The position numbers and the translations under genes are program-made. The notes beneath the pieces were generated by a model, which worked only from the letters and a program-made list of their open reading frames with translations, had not been told where the DNA came from and did not search any database. Positions 1-7,816 of a stretch of DNA of 18,403 nt are shown here, piece after piece (the stretch's first letter is position 1; every line of letters begins with the position of its first letter). The stretch is from CAXSEF01 sp964236585 (GTDB lineage Bacteria; Pseudomonadota; Alphaproteobacteria; Acetobacterales; Acetobacteraceae): positions 1 through 18,403 of the forward strand of contig CAXSFE010000078.1 in NCBI GenBank assembly GCA_964236585.1, in the 5' to 3' direction.

Positions 1-22
1 GCCTGCCGCGGTCGCGGCAGGC
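1..22 (-). terminator. Perfect GC-rich inverted repeat at the window edge
   Basis: Bases 1-10 (GCCTGCCGCG) are the exact reverse complement of 13-22, separated by two bases. It would form a strong hairpin in the ntrB-strand transcript about 77 bases after the ntrB stop. Any T-run that would make it an intrinsic terminator lies outside the window, and it might instead fall within the start of a downstream gene, so the role is open. Confidence 0.3.
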
Positions 23-102
23 CCGCGCTCACGGCCCGCGTCTCACGGGCCGCCGGTCATGGCCCGCTGATCATGGCCCGCTGATCATGGCCCGCTGATC
101 AT
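19..102 (-). repeat. 14-bp tandem array at the ntrB 3' end
   Basis: Reading the minus strand from 102, the unit ATGATCAGCGGGCC occurs three times exactly (102-89, 88-75, 74-61). Three degraded units follow at the same 14-bp spacing, starting at 60 (ATG), 46 (GTG) and 32 (GTG). The ntrB stop codon lies inside the first ATGA. Because 14 is not a multiple of three, each start codon opens a five-codon frame that ends in a TGA overlapping the next start: MISGP three times, then MTGGP, then VRRGP. The sixth frame, from GTG at 32, stays open to the window edge and could be the first codons of the next gene (ntrC is usual here), but too little is visible to say. Confidence 0.85.
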
Positions 103-1247
103 GGGCCGTCGCCCGCCTCCTCGACCAGCACCGGCAGATGGAGGCGGAACTCCGTCCTGCCGGGCCGGCTCTCGACCTCGATCAGCCCGCCGTGGTCGCC
201 GACGATCTTCGCCACCATCGCGAGCCCCAGCCCGCTGCCGGACGGCTTGGAGGTCACGAACGCGTCGAACAGGTTAGGACGGATGTCCTCGGGGATGCCC
301 GGGCCGTTGTCGCGCACGATCACCAGCAGCGGCAGGTCGACCCTGCGCCGGCCGCCGGGCACCGCGAGCCGCACGCCGTGCTGGTAGGCGGTGATCAGCG
401 TGATCTCGCCGCTGGTCTCCTGGGCGTAGCGGTCCGAGCCGGTGATCGCCTCCGCCGCGTTCTTCACGAGGTTCAGCAGCACCTGCACCAGCTGGTCGCG
501 GTTGCCCCACACCGGCGGCAGCGACGGGTCGTACAGCTCGACGAAGCGCAGGTGCGCCGCAAAGCCGCTCTGCGACAGCAGCCGCACGTGCTCCAGCACC
601 CGGTGGATGTTGACCGCGCGCCGCTCCACAGGCCGCTCGCCAAAGACTTCCATCCTGTCGACCAGGTCGCGAATCCTGTCTGCCTCGTCGCGGATCAGCT
701 CCGCCAGCTCGCGGTCCTCCTGCGAGACCGTGTTCTCCAGCAGCTGCGCGGCACCGCGGATGCCGGACAGCGGGTTCTTCACCTCGTGCGCCAGGATCGC
801 CGCCATCCCGGCGACCGAGCGCGCCGCGTTGCGGAACCCAAGCTGCTGGTCGAGCGCGCGCACCGTGGCGCTGTTCTGCAGCACCAGGGCGACACCGCCC
901 GGCTCGTCCGGCAGCGGCGCCGCGCGCACCGTCACCTGGCGCCGGCTCAGCCGCGGGCTCTCCAGGGTGATCTCGTGCTCGGACAGGGTGACGCCGTCCT
1001 GGCGCACCTGTGCCAGCAGCAGGAACAGCGGGGAGTCCGCGGGCAGCAGGTCCTGCAGCCGCATCTGGCGCAGCTGGGTCAGCGACACGCCCAGGAACTG
1101 CTCGGCGGCGGAGTTGGCGTGGCGGAAGGCGTCCCGCGCGTCGAGCGACATCACCGGCACCGGCAGCGCCGACAGCAGCGCCTGCGCCTCCTGCTCGGCG
1201 CCCCACCCGTCTGCCGGCCGCGCCACCGCAAGGGACTTGCCCCTCAT
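99..1247 (-). CDS. ntrB: Nitrogen regulation sensor histidine kinase NtrB
   Basis: A 382-residue cytoplasmic two-component kinase that phosphorylates or dephosphorylates NtrC according to nitrogen status, through PII proteins in known systems. No membrane segment is visible. A PAS-like region spans about residues 20-130. The HisKA phosphoacceptor motif HEVKNPL has His154. The ATPase domain shows the N-box NLVKNAAEA (about 260-268), the G1 box DNGPGIP (313-319) and the G2 box GSGLGLAM (337-344). The start is the ATG at 1247, which overlaps the dusB stop as ATGA and implies translational coupling; a longer open frame upstream lies inside dusB and is rejected. Length matches the family. The cognate ntrC would be expected next on this strand but lies beyond the edge. 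Confidence 0.93.
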   Translation of the reverse strand: MRGKSLAVARPADGWGAEQEAQALLSALPVPVMSLDARDAFRHANSAAEQFLGVSLTQLRQMRLQDLLPADSPLFLLLAQVRQDGVTLSEHEITLESPRLSRRQVTVRAAPLPDEPGGVALVLQNSATVRALDQQLGFRNAARSVAGMAAILAHEVKNPLSGIRGAAQLLENTVSQEDRELAELIRDEADRIRDLVDRMEVFGERPVERRAVNIHRVLEHVRLLSQSGFAAHLRFVELYDPSLPPVWGNRDQLVQVLLNLVKNAAEAITGSDRYAQETSGEITLITAYQHGVRLAVPGGRRRVDLPLLVIVRDNGPGIPEDIRPNLFDAFVTSKPSGSGLGLAMVAKIVGDHGGLIEVESRPGRTEFRLHLPVLVEEAGDGP

Positions 1248-2353
1248 GCCGCGACCGCGCGCGGCGCGATGCCGGTCTTGTCCGCGCCGGCGTCGCGCGC
1301 CCACGTCTCGCCATCCCCGGCCGCCTGCTGCGTGGCGACCTGGTCGTAGAACGCCTCGATCATGGCCACGACGCGCGAGGGCTCGTCGAGCCGGTTCATC
1401 GCGTCGCGGAACTCCGCGGAGCCGCGCAGGCCGCGCGAGTACCAGGAGACGTGCTTGCGGGCCAGCCGCGTGCCCGCTTCTGTGCCGAAATATGACAGCA
1501 TCGCGCGGTAGTGGCGCAGCAGGATGTCGCGCTGCTCCATCAGCGACGGGTCGGGCGTCCGCTCGCCGGTCGCGAGAAAGCGCGCCACCTGCGCCGGCAG
1601 CCACGGCCGGCCGTAGCAGCCGCGCCCGATCATCACCCCGTCCGCCCCGGACTGCGCGTACGCCTCGGCCGCGTCGTCGAGCGTCAGGATGTCGCCGTTC
1701 ACCACCACCGGGATCGACACCGCCCGCTTCACCGTTGCCACGAACCGCCAGTCCGCGCGGCCGGTGTAGAACTGCTGGCGGGTGCGCCCGTGCACGGTGA
1801 CCATGCGGATGCCGCAGCCCTCGGCGATGCGCGCCAGCGACGGCGCGTTCAGGCTGGCGTGGTCCCAGCCCATGCGCATCTTCAGCGTCACCGGCACGTC
1901 CACCGCGCGCACCGTCGCCTCCAGCAGACGTGCCGCGGCGGCCTCGTCGCGCATCAGCGCCGAGCCCGCCTGCTGGCCGACGGCGACCTTGCGCACCGGG
2001 CAGCCGAAGTTGACGTCGATCACCTCGGCGCCGCGGCCCACGCCGATGCGCGCCGCCTCCGCCATCGCCGCCGGGTCGCAGCCGGCGAGCTGCAGCGCGT
2101 TCGGCCGCCCCTCGCCCGCGCGCTCCATCTCCGCCATGCGCAGGGTCGTGCGGTTCTCGCGCACCATCGCCCAGGAGGCGATCATCTCGGACACCACCAT
2201 GCCCGCCCCCTCGGCGCGCGCGAGCTGGCGGAACGGCAGGTCGGTCACGCCCGACATCGGCGCCAGGATCACCGGGGTGTCGATCCGCACGCCGCCGCCC
2301 AGCGAGATCGGCGCCAGCGGGCGGGCCGGAGGCAGTTCTGCAATGTTGCTCAT
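1244..2353 (-). CDS. dusB: tRNA-dihydrouridine synthase DusB
   Basis: A 369-residue FMN enzyme that reduces uridine to dihydrouridine in the tRNA D-loop using NADPH (family knowledge). Visible motifs in order are APMSGVTDLPFR near residues 31-42 (FMN site), NFGCPVRKV with the catalytic Cys118, KMRMGW at 158-163, HGRTRQQFYTG at 188-198, NGDI at 219-222 and GVMIGRG at 239-245, then the helical tRNA-binding domain with RKHVSWY. This is the gene called nifR3 in older alphaproteobacterial ntr operons, and its stop overlaps the ntrB start. The ATG at 2353 gives a normal N-terminus. The C-terminal 25 residues are Ala/Gly-rich and look unconserved. Confidence 0.95.
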   Translation of the reverse strand: MSNIAELPPARPLAPISLGGGVRIDTPVILAPMSGVTDLPFRQLARAEGAGMVVSEMIASWAMVRENRTTLRMAEMERAGEGRPNALQLAGCDPAAMAEAARIGVGRGAEVIDVNFGCPVRKVAVGQQAGSALMRDEAAAARLLEATVRAVDVPVTLKMRMGWDHASLNAPSLARIAEGCGIRMVTVHGRTRQQFYTGRADWRFVATVKRAVSIPVVVNGDILTLDDAAEAYAQSGADGVMIGRGCYGRPWLPAQVARFLATGERTPDPSLMEQRDILLRHYRAMLSYFGTEAGTRLARKHVSWYSRGLRGSAEFRDAMNRLDEPSRVVAMIEAFYDQVATQQAAGDGETWARDAGADKTGIAPRAVAA

Positions 2354-2396
2354 GAATTAGGCAAACTAGACCGGCACGGGGCAGAGCGCAATCACC
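2354..2396 (-). promoter_or_regulatory. Candidate promoter for dusB-ntrB
   Basis: The 219-bp divergent spacer between dusB and ispDF should hold promoters for both. On the minus strand, just before the dusB ATG, is an AT-rich island that stands out in this GC-rich DNA. TAGTTT (2369-2364) can serve as a -10, with TTGCGC as a -35 about 17 bases upstream. Matches to consensus are weak (three of six each), and no strong ribosome binding site precedes the ATG. Confidence 0.25.
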
Positions 2397-2535
2397 GTGC
2401 CCGCCGCGGGCCAGGGCATTCCCGCACGGCGAGACGGCGCGTGCTGCGCCATGATGCAGACCGCCGGGACGATCCGGCCCCGTCCTGCCCGGTGCTGCGG
2501 CAGGCGGGCTCCGGGTGGCGGCTCCGGCCTTCCCG

Positions 2536-2564
2536 CTTGACGGGGTTCCTCCCCCGCAGCATTC
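2536..2564 (+). promoter_or_regulatory. Candidate promoter for ispDF, possibly leaderless
   Basis: TTGACG (2536-2541) is a good -35 match. Seventeen bases later comes CATTCC, a poor -10. If used, transcription would start within a few bases of the ispDF ATG at 2573. No purine-rich ribosome binding site is seen upstream of that ATG, which agrees with a leaderless or nearly leaderless mRNA. This is inference from spacing only. Confidence 0.25.
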
Positions 2565-2572
2565 CTCCGGCC

Positions 2573-3727
2573 ATGCGTATCGCCGGTCTCCTCGTCGCCG
2601 CCGGAACCGGCGCCCGCTTCGGCGGCGACACCCCCAAGCAGTACGTGGCCCTGCTCGGGCGCCCCGTCGTCCGCCACGCCGCGGAGGAACTGCTCGCCGG
2701 ATGCAGCCTCCTGCAGCCCGGCTGCAGCCTTCTGCAGCCTGTCGGCGACCCCGCCGTCGTGGAGGCCGCGCTGGCCGGGCTGGGCCACCTGCCCTGCGTG
2801 CCCGGCGGCGCAGAGCGCCAGGACAGCGTGCGCGCCGGCCTCGAGGCGCTGGCGCCGCACCGTCCCGACGTCGTGCTGGTCCACGACGCCGCCCGCCCGC
2901 ACGTTCCGGCCGGCACCGTCCCTGCCCTGCTCGCCGCGCTGGCGACGCACCGCGGCGCGATCCCTGCGGTGGTCGTTGGCGACACGCTGAAGCGGGTCGA
3001 GGCCGGCCTGATCGTGGCGACCGTGCCCCGCGACGGCCTGGTGCGCGCCCAGACGCCGCAGGCCTTCGATTTCGCGACCCTGCTCGCCGCCCACCGCGGT
3101 GCGCCCCGCTCCGGCGCCACCGACGACGCCGCGCTGCTGGAGGCCGCCGGCCATTCGGTCGCCGTGGTCGCAGGCCACGAGGACAACATCAAGCTGACCC
3201 ATCCGGAGGACCTCGTGCGACTGGAACGCCTGCTCGCGGCGCCGCTGCAGCCGCGCGTCGGCACCGGCTACGACGTCCACGTCCTCGTCGAGGGCCGCGC
3301 CCTGGTGCTGTGCGGGATCGCCGTGCCGCACGAGCGCGGCCTGGACGGCCACTCCGACGCCGACGTCGGCATCCACGCCCTGTGCGACGCGATCTACGGG
3401 GCGCTGGCCGAGGGCGACATCGGCCGCCACTTCCCGCCCACCGAGGGCGAGTGGAAGGACGCCGACAGCGCCCGCTTCCTCCGCCACGCGGCCGGGCGGA
3501 TCGCGGCGCGCGGCGGCGTCCTGTGCAACGCCGACGTCACGCTGGTCTGCGAGCGGCCGAAGATCACGCCGCACGCGCCGGCCATGCGCGCGCGGCTGGC
3601 CGAGCTGCTGGGCACCACGGTGGACCGCGTCTCGGTCAAGGCGACCACCTCGGAGCGCCTGGGCTTCACCGGGCGCGGCGAGGGCATCGCGGCGCAGGCG
3701 GCGGTCACGGTGCTGGTGCCGGCGTGA
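2573..3727 (+). CDS. ispDF: Bifunctional IspD/IspF (MEP isoprenoid pathway)
   Basis: A 384-residue fusion of 2-C-methyl-D-erythritol 4-phosphate cytidylyltransferase (IspD, about residues 1-225) and 2-C-methyl-D-erythritol 2,4-cyclodiphosphate synthase (IspF, about 228-384), cytosolic enzymes of isopentenyl diphosphate synthesis. IspD shows the CTP loop LLVAAGTGARFGGDTPKQY (6-24), HDAARP (104-109), RAQTPQAF (158-165) and TDDAALLE (183-190). IspF shows the metal site GYDVHVL (232-238), HSDADVG (260-266), DIGRHFPPT (282-290) and SERLGFTGRGEGIAAQA. The ATG at 2573 gives the standard IspD N-terminus, although the frame is open far upstream. Residues 43-49 and 50-56 are a tandem GCSLLQP duplication (see repeat entry). 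Repeat element A starts a few bases after the stop. Confidence 0.96.
   Translation: MRIAGLLVAAGTGARFGGDTPKQYVALLGRPVVRHAAEELLAGCSLLQPGCSLLQPVGDPAVVEAALAGLGHLPCVPGGAERQDSVRAGLEALAPHRPDVVLVHDAARPHVPAGTVPALLAALATHRGAIPAVVVGDTLKRVEAGLIVATVPRDGLVRAQTPQAFDFATLLAAHRGAPRSGATDDAALLEAAGHSVAVVAGHEDNIKLTHPEDLVRLERLLAAPLQPRVGTGYDVHVLVEGRALVLCGIAVPHERGLDGHSDADVGIHALCDAIYGALAEGDIGRHFPPTEGEWKDADSARFLRHAAGRIAARGGVLCNADVTLVCERPKITPHAPAMRARLAELLGTTVDRVSVKATTSERLGFTGRGEGIAAQAAVTVLVPA
2699..2740 (+). repeat. In-frame 21-bp tandem duplication inside ispD
   Basis: Two copies of a 21-bp unit (2699-2719 and 2720-2740) differ at three positions and both encode GCSLLQP. Each carries two TGCAG cores. It falls in the IspD part between the helix after the CTP loop and the next strand, a place where extra surface residues could be tolerated. 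The reading frame is kept. Confidence 0.85.
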
Positions 3728-3733
3728 GGCAAA

Positions 3734-3861
3734 GGAAGCAAGGTTGAGGCTCTGCCTCAAACTCCGCCAAAGGCAAGCCTTTGGAATCCGATTCTTAAGT
3801 CAAGGGATCAAAGGGTCCTCGGACCCTTTGCAGGTTCGGGCAGAGCCCGACCTTGCCTGCC
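3734..3861 (+). repeat. Composite palindromic element, copy A
   Basis: Four hairpins in series around a central CTTAAG (3794-3799). Stems are TTGAGGC/GCCTCAA (3744-3760), CCAAAGGC/GCCTTTGG (3767-3784), CAAAGGGTCC/GGACCCTTTG (3809-3830) and TCGGGC/GCCCGA (3836-3850). The outer ends read GCAAGG and its complement. It begins about seven bases after the ispDF stop and separates ispDF from the lipoprotein gene. Its right half matches the left half of copy E, inverted, with one mismatch in about 63 bases. Confidence 0.92.
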
Positions 3862-3923
3862 TTCCCGCCCCGCATGCCACCATGCCGAAACGGCCCGATC
3901 CTCCACGGGACAAGGACCCTGCC

Positions 3924-4244
3924 ATGCCAGGAAACGCCGGCCGGCTTCACCCGCACCCTGCCGTCGTGGCGCTGCTCGCGCTCGCCGGCTGCGCGGCGCC
4001 GCAGGTCGTGGCCGCCAACCCGAACCCGCCGGTCCCTGCCCTGCCCGCCGACCCGCAGCCGCTGCCGCCGGTCAGCGCGATCGCGCTGGTGTGGCAGCCC
4101 GCGCACTACGACTGGACCGGCGCCAGCTACCAGTACGTGTCCGGCCGCTACATCGAGCGGGCCGGGCACACGCGCTGGGCCGAGGGCTGGTGGGGCCAGG
4201 ACGGCGGGCGCTGGGTGTGGGTGCCCGCGCACTGGGCCGGCTGA
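3924..4244 (+). CDS. Small lipoprotein, WXXGXW/YXWGXW-repeat type
   Basis: A 106-residue protein with a short basic N-terminus, a hydrophobic stretch (about 13-21) and the lipobox LAGC with Cys23, so it is predicted to be lipidated and exported. A Pro-rich linker follows, then a Trp/Tyr/Gly-rich end (HYDWTG, SGRYIER, WWGQDGGRWVWVPAHWAG) typical of WXXGXW-repeat envelope proteins of unknown function. The ATG at 3924 is chosen because AAGGA (3912-3916) lies seven bases upstream and the signal peptide is then a normal length. The in-frame ATG at 3882 would add 14 charged residues. The GFA-type gene starts seven bases after its stop, so they are probably cotranscribed. No enzymatic role is suggested. 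Confidence 0.8.
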   Translation: MPGNAGRLHPHPAVVALLALAGCAAPQVVAANPNPPVPALPADPQPLPPVSAIALVWQPAHYDWTGASYQYVSGRYIERAGHTRWAEGWWGQDGGRWVWVPAHWAG

Positions 4245-4251
4245 GGCCTCG

Positions 4252-4725
4252 GTGCCGGTCCAGCTCGCCGGCTTGTGCCGCTGCGGCACGGTGAGCTTCG
4301 AGGTCGCGAGCCACACGCCGGTCCCCTACCAGCTCTGCTACTGCTCGATCTGCCGCAAGACGGCGGGCGGCGCCGGCGCCGCGATCAACCTCGCGGCCGA
4401 CGCCGGCACCCTGCGCCACTTCGGCCGCACCCGCGTCTGGCACGCGCCGCTCGACACCGGCCCGAGCCCGGCGGAGCGCCACGCCTGCCAGCGCTGCGCC
4501 ACGGCGCTGTGGCTGTTCGACCCGCGCTGGCCGGAGCTTGTGCACCCCCACGCCTCGGCGATCGACACGGCGCTGCCGGCGGCGCCGTCGCGGGTGCACA
4601 TCATGCTGCGCTTCAGGCCGGTCTGGGTGCGGGCGGACATCGGCCCCGGGGACGAGGCGTTCGACGAGCTGCCGGCGCTGTCGATCGAGGCGTGGCACCG
4701 GGCGCGGGGGCTGTGGGTGCCGTGA
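4252..4725 (+). CDS. GFA/CENP-V family zinc protein
   Basis: A 157-residue protein of the family named after glutathione-dependent formaldehyde-activating enzyme. The zinc-binding cysteines are all visible: Cys9-x-Cys11, Cys29-x-Cys31-x-x-Cys34 and Cys79-x-x-Cys82, in the contexts GLCRCGTVSFEV, CYCSICRKT and HACQRCATALW. The start is GTG at 4252, giving MPVQLAGLCRCG, the usual distance to the first Cys pair. The ribosome binding site is weak, and close spacing to the lipoprotein stop suggests translational coupling. Most family members have no proven substrate, so formaldehyde detoxification should not be assumed. Repeat element B abuts the stop codon. Confidence 0.88.
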   Translation: MPVQLAGLCRCGTVSFEVASHTPVPYQLCYCSICRKTAGGAGAAINLAADAGTLRHFGRTRVWHAPLDTGPSPAERHACQRCATALWLFDPRWPELVHPHASAIDTALPAAPSRVHIMLRFRPVWVRADIGPGDEAFDELPALSIEAWHRARGLWVP

Positions 4726-4853
4726 AGGAAGGCCAGGGGCTCTGCCCCTGGGACCCCGCCAAAGGCCGAGCCTTTGGAATCCTGGACTCAAGCAAGGCCG
4801 GTCCAGGGGCGGCTCGCCCCTGGCGGGTCTGGGCAGAGCCCAGCCTTGCTTCC
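4726..4853 (+). repeat. Composite palindromic element, copy B
   Basis: Starts directly after the GFA-type stop codon. Four hairpins: CCAGGGGC/GCCCCTGG with TCT loop (4733-4751), CCAAAGGC/GCCTTTGG with CGA loop (4759-4777), CCAGGGGCG/CGCCCCTGG with GCT loop (4803-4823) and CTGGGC/GCCCAG with AGA loop (4829-4843). The centre (ACTCAAGC) is a degraded CTTAAG. It separates the lipoprotein/GFA pair from pepN. Confidence 0.92.
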
Positions 4854-4905
4854 TGAACCCTCGACATTCCCCGGCTTGCTGCGGAAAACTCCCGGACGTC
4901 AGATC

Positions 4906-4911
4906 AGGAGG
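4906..4911 (+). promoter_or_regulatory. Strong ribosome binding site of pepN
   Basis: AGGAGG lies nine bases before the ATG at 4921. It decides the pepN start against the longer open frame that runs upstream into repeat B. Confidence 0.8.
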
Positions 4912-4920
4912 CCGCCCCCA

Positions 4921-7614
4921 ATGCCCGACAGCCAGCGCGACGCCCTGCTCCCTGCCCCGCCTGCCGCGACCCTGCGCGCGGACTACCGGCCGCCGGCCTT
5001 CCTGGTGGACAGCGTGGACCTGGTGTTCGCGCTGGACCCTGTGGCGACAACAGTGCGCTCGCGCCTGGTGCTGCACCGCAACCCGGCGGAGGGTGCGGCG
5101 GCCGGCGGCCTGCGGCTCGACGGCGAGGCGCTGACGCTGCTGGAGGCCTCGCTCGACGGTGTCGCGATCGCGGACCCGTCGGCGCGGGTGGTGGACGGCG
5201 ACCTGCACCTCGACGACGTGCCGGACGCGTTCGAGCTGGAACTGGTGGTGCGGATCTCGCCCGAGGCGAACTCGGAGCTGAGCGGCCTCTACGTGTCGGG
5301 CGGCAACTTCTTCACCCAGTGCGAGGCGCAGGGCTTCCGCCGCATCACCTTCTTCCCGGACCGCCCGGACGTGATGACACGCTTCACCACGACGCTGGTG
5401 GCGGAGCGGGCCCGCTACCCGGTGCTGCTGTCCAACGGCAACCGCGTCGATGCCGGCGAGGCGGAGGGAGGGCGGCACTGGGCGCGCTGGGAGGACCCGC
5501 ACCCGAAGCCGTCCTACCTGTTCGCGCTGGTGGCCGGCGACCTCGTCGCCCTGGAGGACCGCTTCACCACCGCGTCGGGCCGCGAGGTGGCGCTCGCGAT
5601 CTGGGTGCGCGAGGGCGACCAGGACAAGTGCGACCACGCGATGGCGGCGCTCAAGGCGTCCATGCGCTGGGACGAGGCGGTGTTCGGGCTGGAGTACGAC
5701 CTCGACGTGTTCAACATCGCCGCGGTGTCGGACTTCAACATGGGGGCGATGGAGAACAAGGGCCTCAACATCTTCAATACGAAGTACGTGCTGGCGCGGC
5801 CGGAGACCGCCACCGACAGCGACTACCAGGGCGTCGAGACGGTGATCGCCCACGAGTACTTCCACAACTGGACGGGCAACCGGGTCACCTGCCGCGACTG
5901 GTTCCAGCTCTCGCTGAAGGAGGGCCTGACCGTGTTCCGCGACCAGGAGTTCTCCGCCGACCAGGGCTCGCGGGCGGTCAAGCGGGTGGCCGACGTGCGC
6001 CGCCTGCGCGCGGGGCAGTTCCCGGAGGACTCCGGGCCCCTCGCCCACCCCGTCCGCCCCGACAGCTACGTGCGCATCGACAACTTCTACACCGCGACGA
6101 TCTACCAGAAGGGTGCGGAGGTGGTGCGCATGATCCGCACCCTGGTCGGCGCCGACGGGTTCCGGCGCGGCATGGACCTCTACTTCGCGCGCCACGACAA
6201 CCAGGCCGTCACCATCGAGGACTTCGTGGCCGCCATGGCCGACGCGTCCGGCACCGACCTGTCGGCGTTCCGCGCCTGGTACGCCCAGGCCGGCACGCCG
6301 GAGGTCTCGGTCGAGGACAGCTACGACGCGCAGGCGCGGCGCTACACGCTGCACCTCGCCCAGTCCACGCCGCCCACGCCCGGCCAGCCCGGCAAGGCTG
6401 CGCTGCAGATCCCGATCGTCATGGCCCTGCTCGGCGAGGACGGCGCGGTGCTCACGCCGCGCGCGGGCGGCGGCGCGGTCGCCGCGGTCGCCGGCGCGCC
6501 CGGCGAGATGCTGCTCGACCTGCGCGGCGCCGCCCAGGACTTCGTGTTCGACGGCGTCGCCAGCCGCCCGGTGCCGTCGCTGCTGCGCGGGTTCTCCGCG
6601 CCGGTGCAGCTGCGCGGCCTGTCGCCGGCCTCGCTGCGCTTCCTCGCGACCCACGACACCGACCCGTTCGTGCGCTGGGACAGCGGGCAGCAGTACGCGA
6701 CCGACGTGCTGCTGCGCCTGGTCGACGGCCTGCGCCGCGGCGAGGCGCCGGCGCCCGACCAGGGCGTGGTCGACGCCGCCCGCGCCACCCTGGCCCGCTC
6801 GGACGCCGACCCCGCGTTTGCCGCGGAGGCGCTGGCGCTGCCCGGCCTGGGCGTGGTCGCCGACCGCATGGCCGTCGCCGACCACGAGGGCGTCCACCGC
6901 GCCCGCCAGCTGATGAAGGGCGCGATCGGCACCGACCTGGAGGGCGCGCTGCACGAGGCCTACGCGCGCCTCGCCGACGCCGGTCCGTATCGCATCGACG
7001 GCGAGTCCATCGGCCGCCGCTCGCTGCGCAACACCTGCCTCGACTTCCTCGCCTCGCCGGACGCTGCCGGCCACGACGCCGGCGTGGCGCTCGCCGCCGC
7101 GCAGTTCTCCGCCGGCGCCAGCATGACCGACGTGCTCGCCGCGCTGATGGTGCTCGCCAACGCGGGCGGCCCGGACGGCGAGTCCGCGCTGGCCGCCTTC
7201 CACGCGCGGTGGCGCCACGACGATCTGGTGCTCGACAAGTGGTTCTCGATCCAGGCGATGTCGCCGCGCGAGGGCGCGGTCGGCCGGGTGCGCGCGCTCT
7301 ACGCCCACCCCGACTTCGACCTGCGCAACCCGAACCGGATGCGCTCGCTGATCGGCGCCTTCGCGTCGGGCAACCCGGTGGCGTTCCACGCCGCGGACGG
7401 CAGCGGCTACGCCTTCCTCGCCGACGCGATCCTCGCGGTGGACCGGACCAACGGGCAGGTCGCGGCCCGCATGGTCGGGCCGCTCGGCGCGTGGCGGCGG
7501 CAGGACGAGGGGCGCCAGGGGCTGATGCGCGACGCGCTGGCGCGGGTGCTCGCGGAGCCGACGCTGAGCCAGGGCACGCGGGAGATGGCGTCGCGGAGCA
7601 GCGCTGCGGCCTGA
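4921..7614 (+). CDS. pepN: Aminopeptidase N (M1 family, PepN type)
   Basis: An 897-residue zinc metallopeptidase, full length for the bacterial PepN type, that removes N-terminal residues from peptides in the cytoplasm. The exopeptidase motif GAMEN is at 275-279. The zinc site HEYFH is at 311-315, with Glu334 completing HEXXH-x18-E in the block HNWTGNRVTCRDWF through LSLKEGLTVFRDQEF. The catalytic tyrosine block NNFYT/IY of PepN is present as DNFYTATIYQKGAEV. The rest is the helical C-terminal half. There is no signal peptide. A good AGGAGG site supports the start at 4921. It stands alone between repeat elements B and C, so it is probably its own transcription unit. Confidence 0.97.
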   Translation: MPDSQRDALLPAPPAATLRADYRPPAFLVDSVDLVFALDPVATTVRSRLVLHRNPAEGAAAGGLRLDGEALTLLEASLDGVAIADPSARVVDGDLHLDDVPDAFELELVVRISPEANSELSGLYVSGGNFFTQCEAQGFRRITFFPDRPDVMTRFTTTLVAERARYPVLLSNGNRVDAGEAEGGRHWARWEDPHPKPSYLFALVAGDLVALEDRFTTASGREVALAIWVREGDQDKCDHAMAALKASMRWDEAVFGLEYDLDVFNIAAVSDFNMGAMENKGLNIFNTKYVLARPETATDSDYQGVETVIAHEYFHNWTGNRVTCRDWFQLSLKEGLTVFRDQEFSADQGSRAVKRVADVRRLRAGQFPEDSGPLAHPVRPDSYVRIDNFYTATIYQKGAEVVRMIRTLVGADGFRRGMDLYFARHDNQAVTIEDFVAAMADASGTDLSAFRAWYAQAGTPEVSVEDSYDAQARRYTLHLAQSTPPTPGQPGKAALQIPIVMALLGEDGAVLTPRAGGGAVAAVAGAPGEMLLDLRGAAQDFVFDGVASRPVPSLLRGFSAPVQLRGLSPASLRFLATHDTDPFVRWDSGQQYATDVLLRLVDGLRRGEAPAPDQGVVDAARATLARSDADPAFAAEALALPGLGVVADRMAVADHEGVHRARQLMKGAIGTDLEGALHEAYARLADAGPYRIDGESIGRRSLRNTCLDFLASPDAAGHDAGVALAAAQFSAGASMTDVLAALMVLANAGGPDGESALAAFHARWRHDDLVLDKWFSIQAMSPREGAVGRVRALYAHPDFDLRNPNRMRSLIGAFASGNPVAFHAADGSGYAFLADAILAVDRTNGQVAARMVGPLGAWRRQDEGRQGLMRDALARVLAEPTLSQGTREMASRSSAAA

Positions 7615-7743
7615 AGGAAGCAAGGCTGGGCTCTGCCCAGACCCGCCAGGGGCGAGCCGCCCCTGGACCGGCCTCACTTAAGTAAAGCCAGTCCAGGGGG
7701 GCTCCCCCTGGCGGAGTTTGAGGCAGAGCCTCAACCTTGCTGC
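7615..7743 (+). repeat. Composite palindromic element, copy C
   Basis: Begins directly after the pepN stop. Hairpins: CTGGGC/GCCCAG (7626-7640), CCAGGGGCG/CGCCCCTGG with AGC loop (7646-7666), CCAGGGGG/CCCCCTGG with GCT loop (7693-7711) and TTGAGGC/GCCTCAA (7718-7734). The centre is the 8-base palindrome ACTTAAGT (7676-7683). It separates pepN from the thioesterase gene. Confidence 0.92.
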
Positions 7744-7816
7744 TTTCGCGCCCGGGGTTCCCACACGCCGTTGTTGCAGTGCAATGATGGCGCTCACGTC
7801 ACCGCCCGAGGCACGC

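Noticed and set aside
1..32. Calling the open frame from GTG 32 as the start of ntrC
   Set aside because: Only about ten codons are visible (VSAGLPRPRQ), with no receiver-domain motif, and they overlap a perfect hairpin. Position alone is not enough to call it.
1247..1604. Upstream extension of ntrB inside dusB
   Set aside because: The open frame continues but reads as Arg/Ala-rich shadow sequence. The ATGA overlap at 1244-1247 gives a normal NtrB start.
1511..2572. Upstream extension of ispDF across the dusB region
   Set aside because: The frame is open by GC bias, but the upstream text is antisense to dusB, and the IspD family start is at 2573.
3744..3881. Short peptides beginning MRLCLKLRQ or MRQSLNLA at several spacers
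   Set aside because: These are translations of the palindromic repeat elements, recurring wherever the TTGAGGC hairpin occurs. They are not genes.
4072..7677. Minus-strand open frame of about 1200 codons opposite pepN
   Set aside because: Same GC-bias artefact: it is antisense to an intact pepN and has no family signature.
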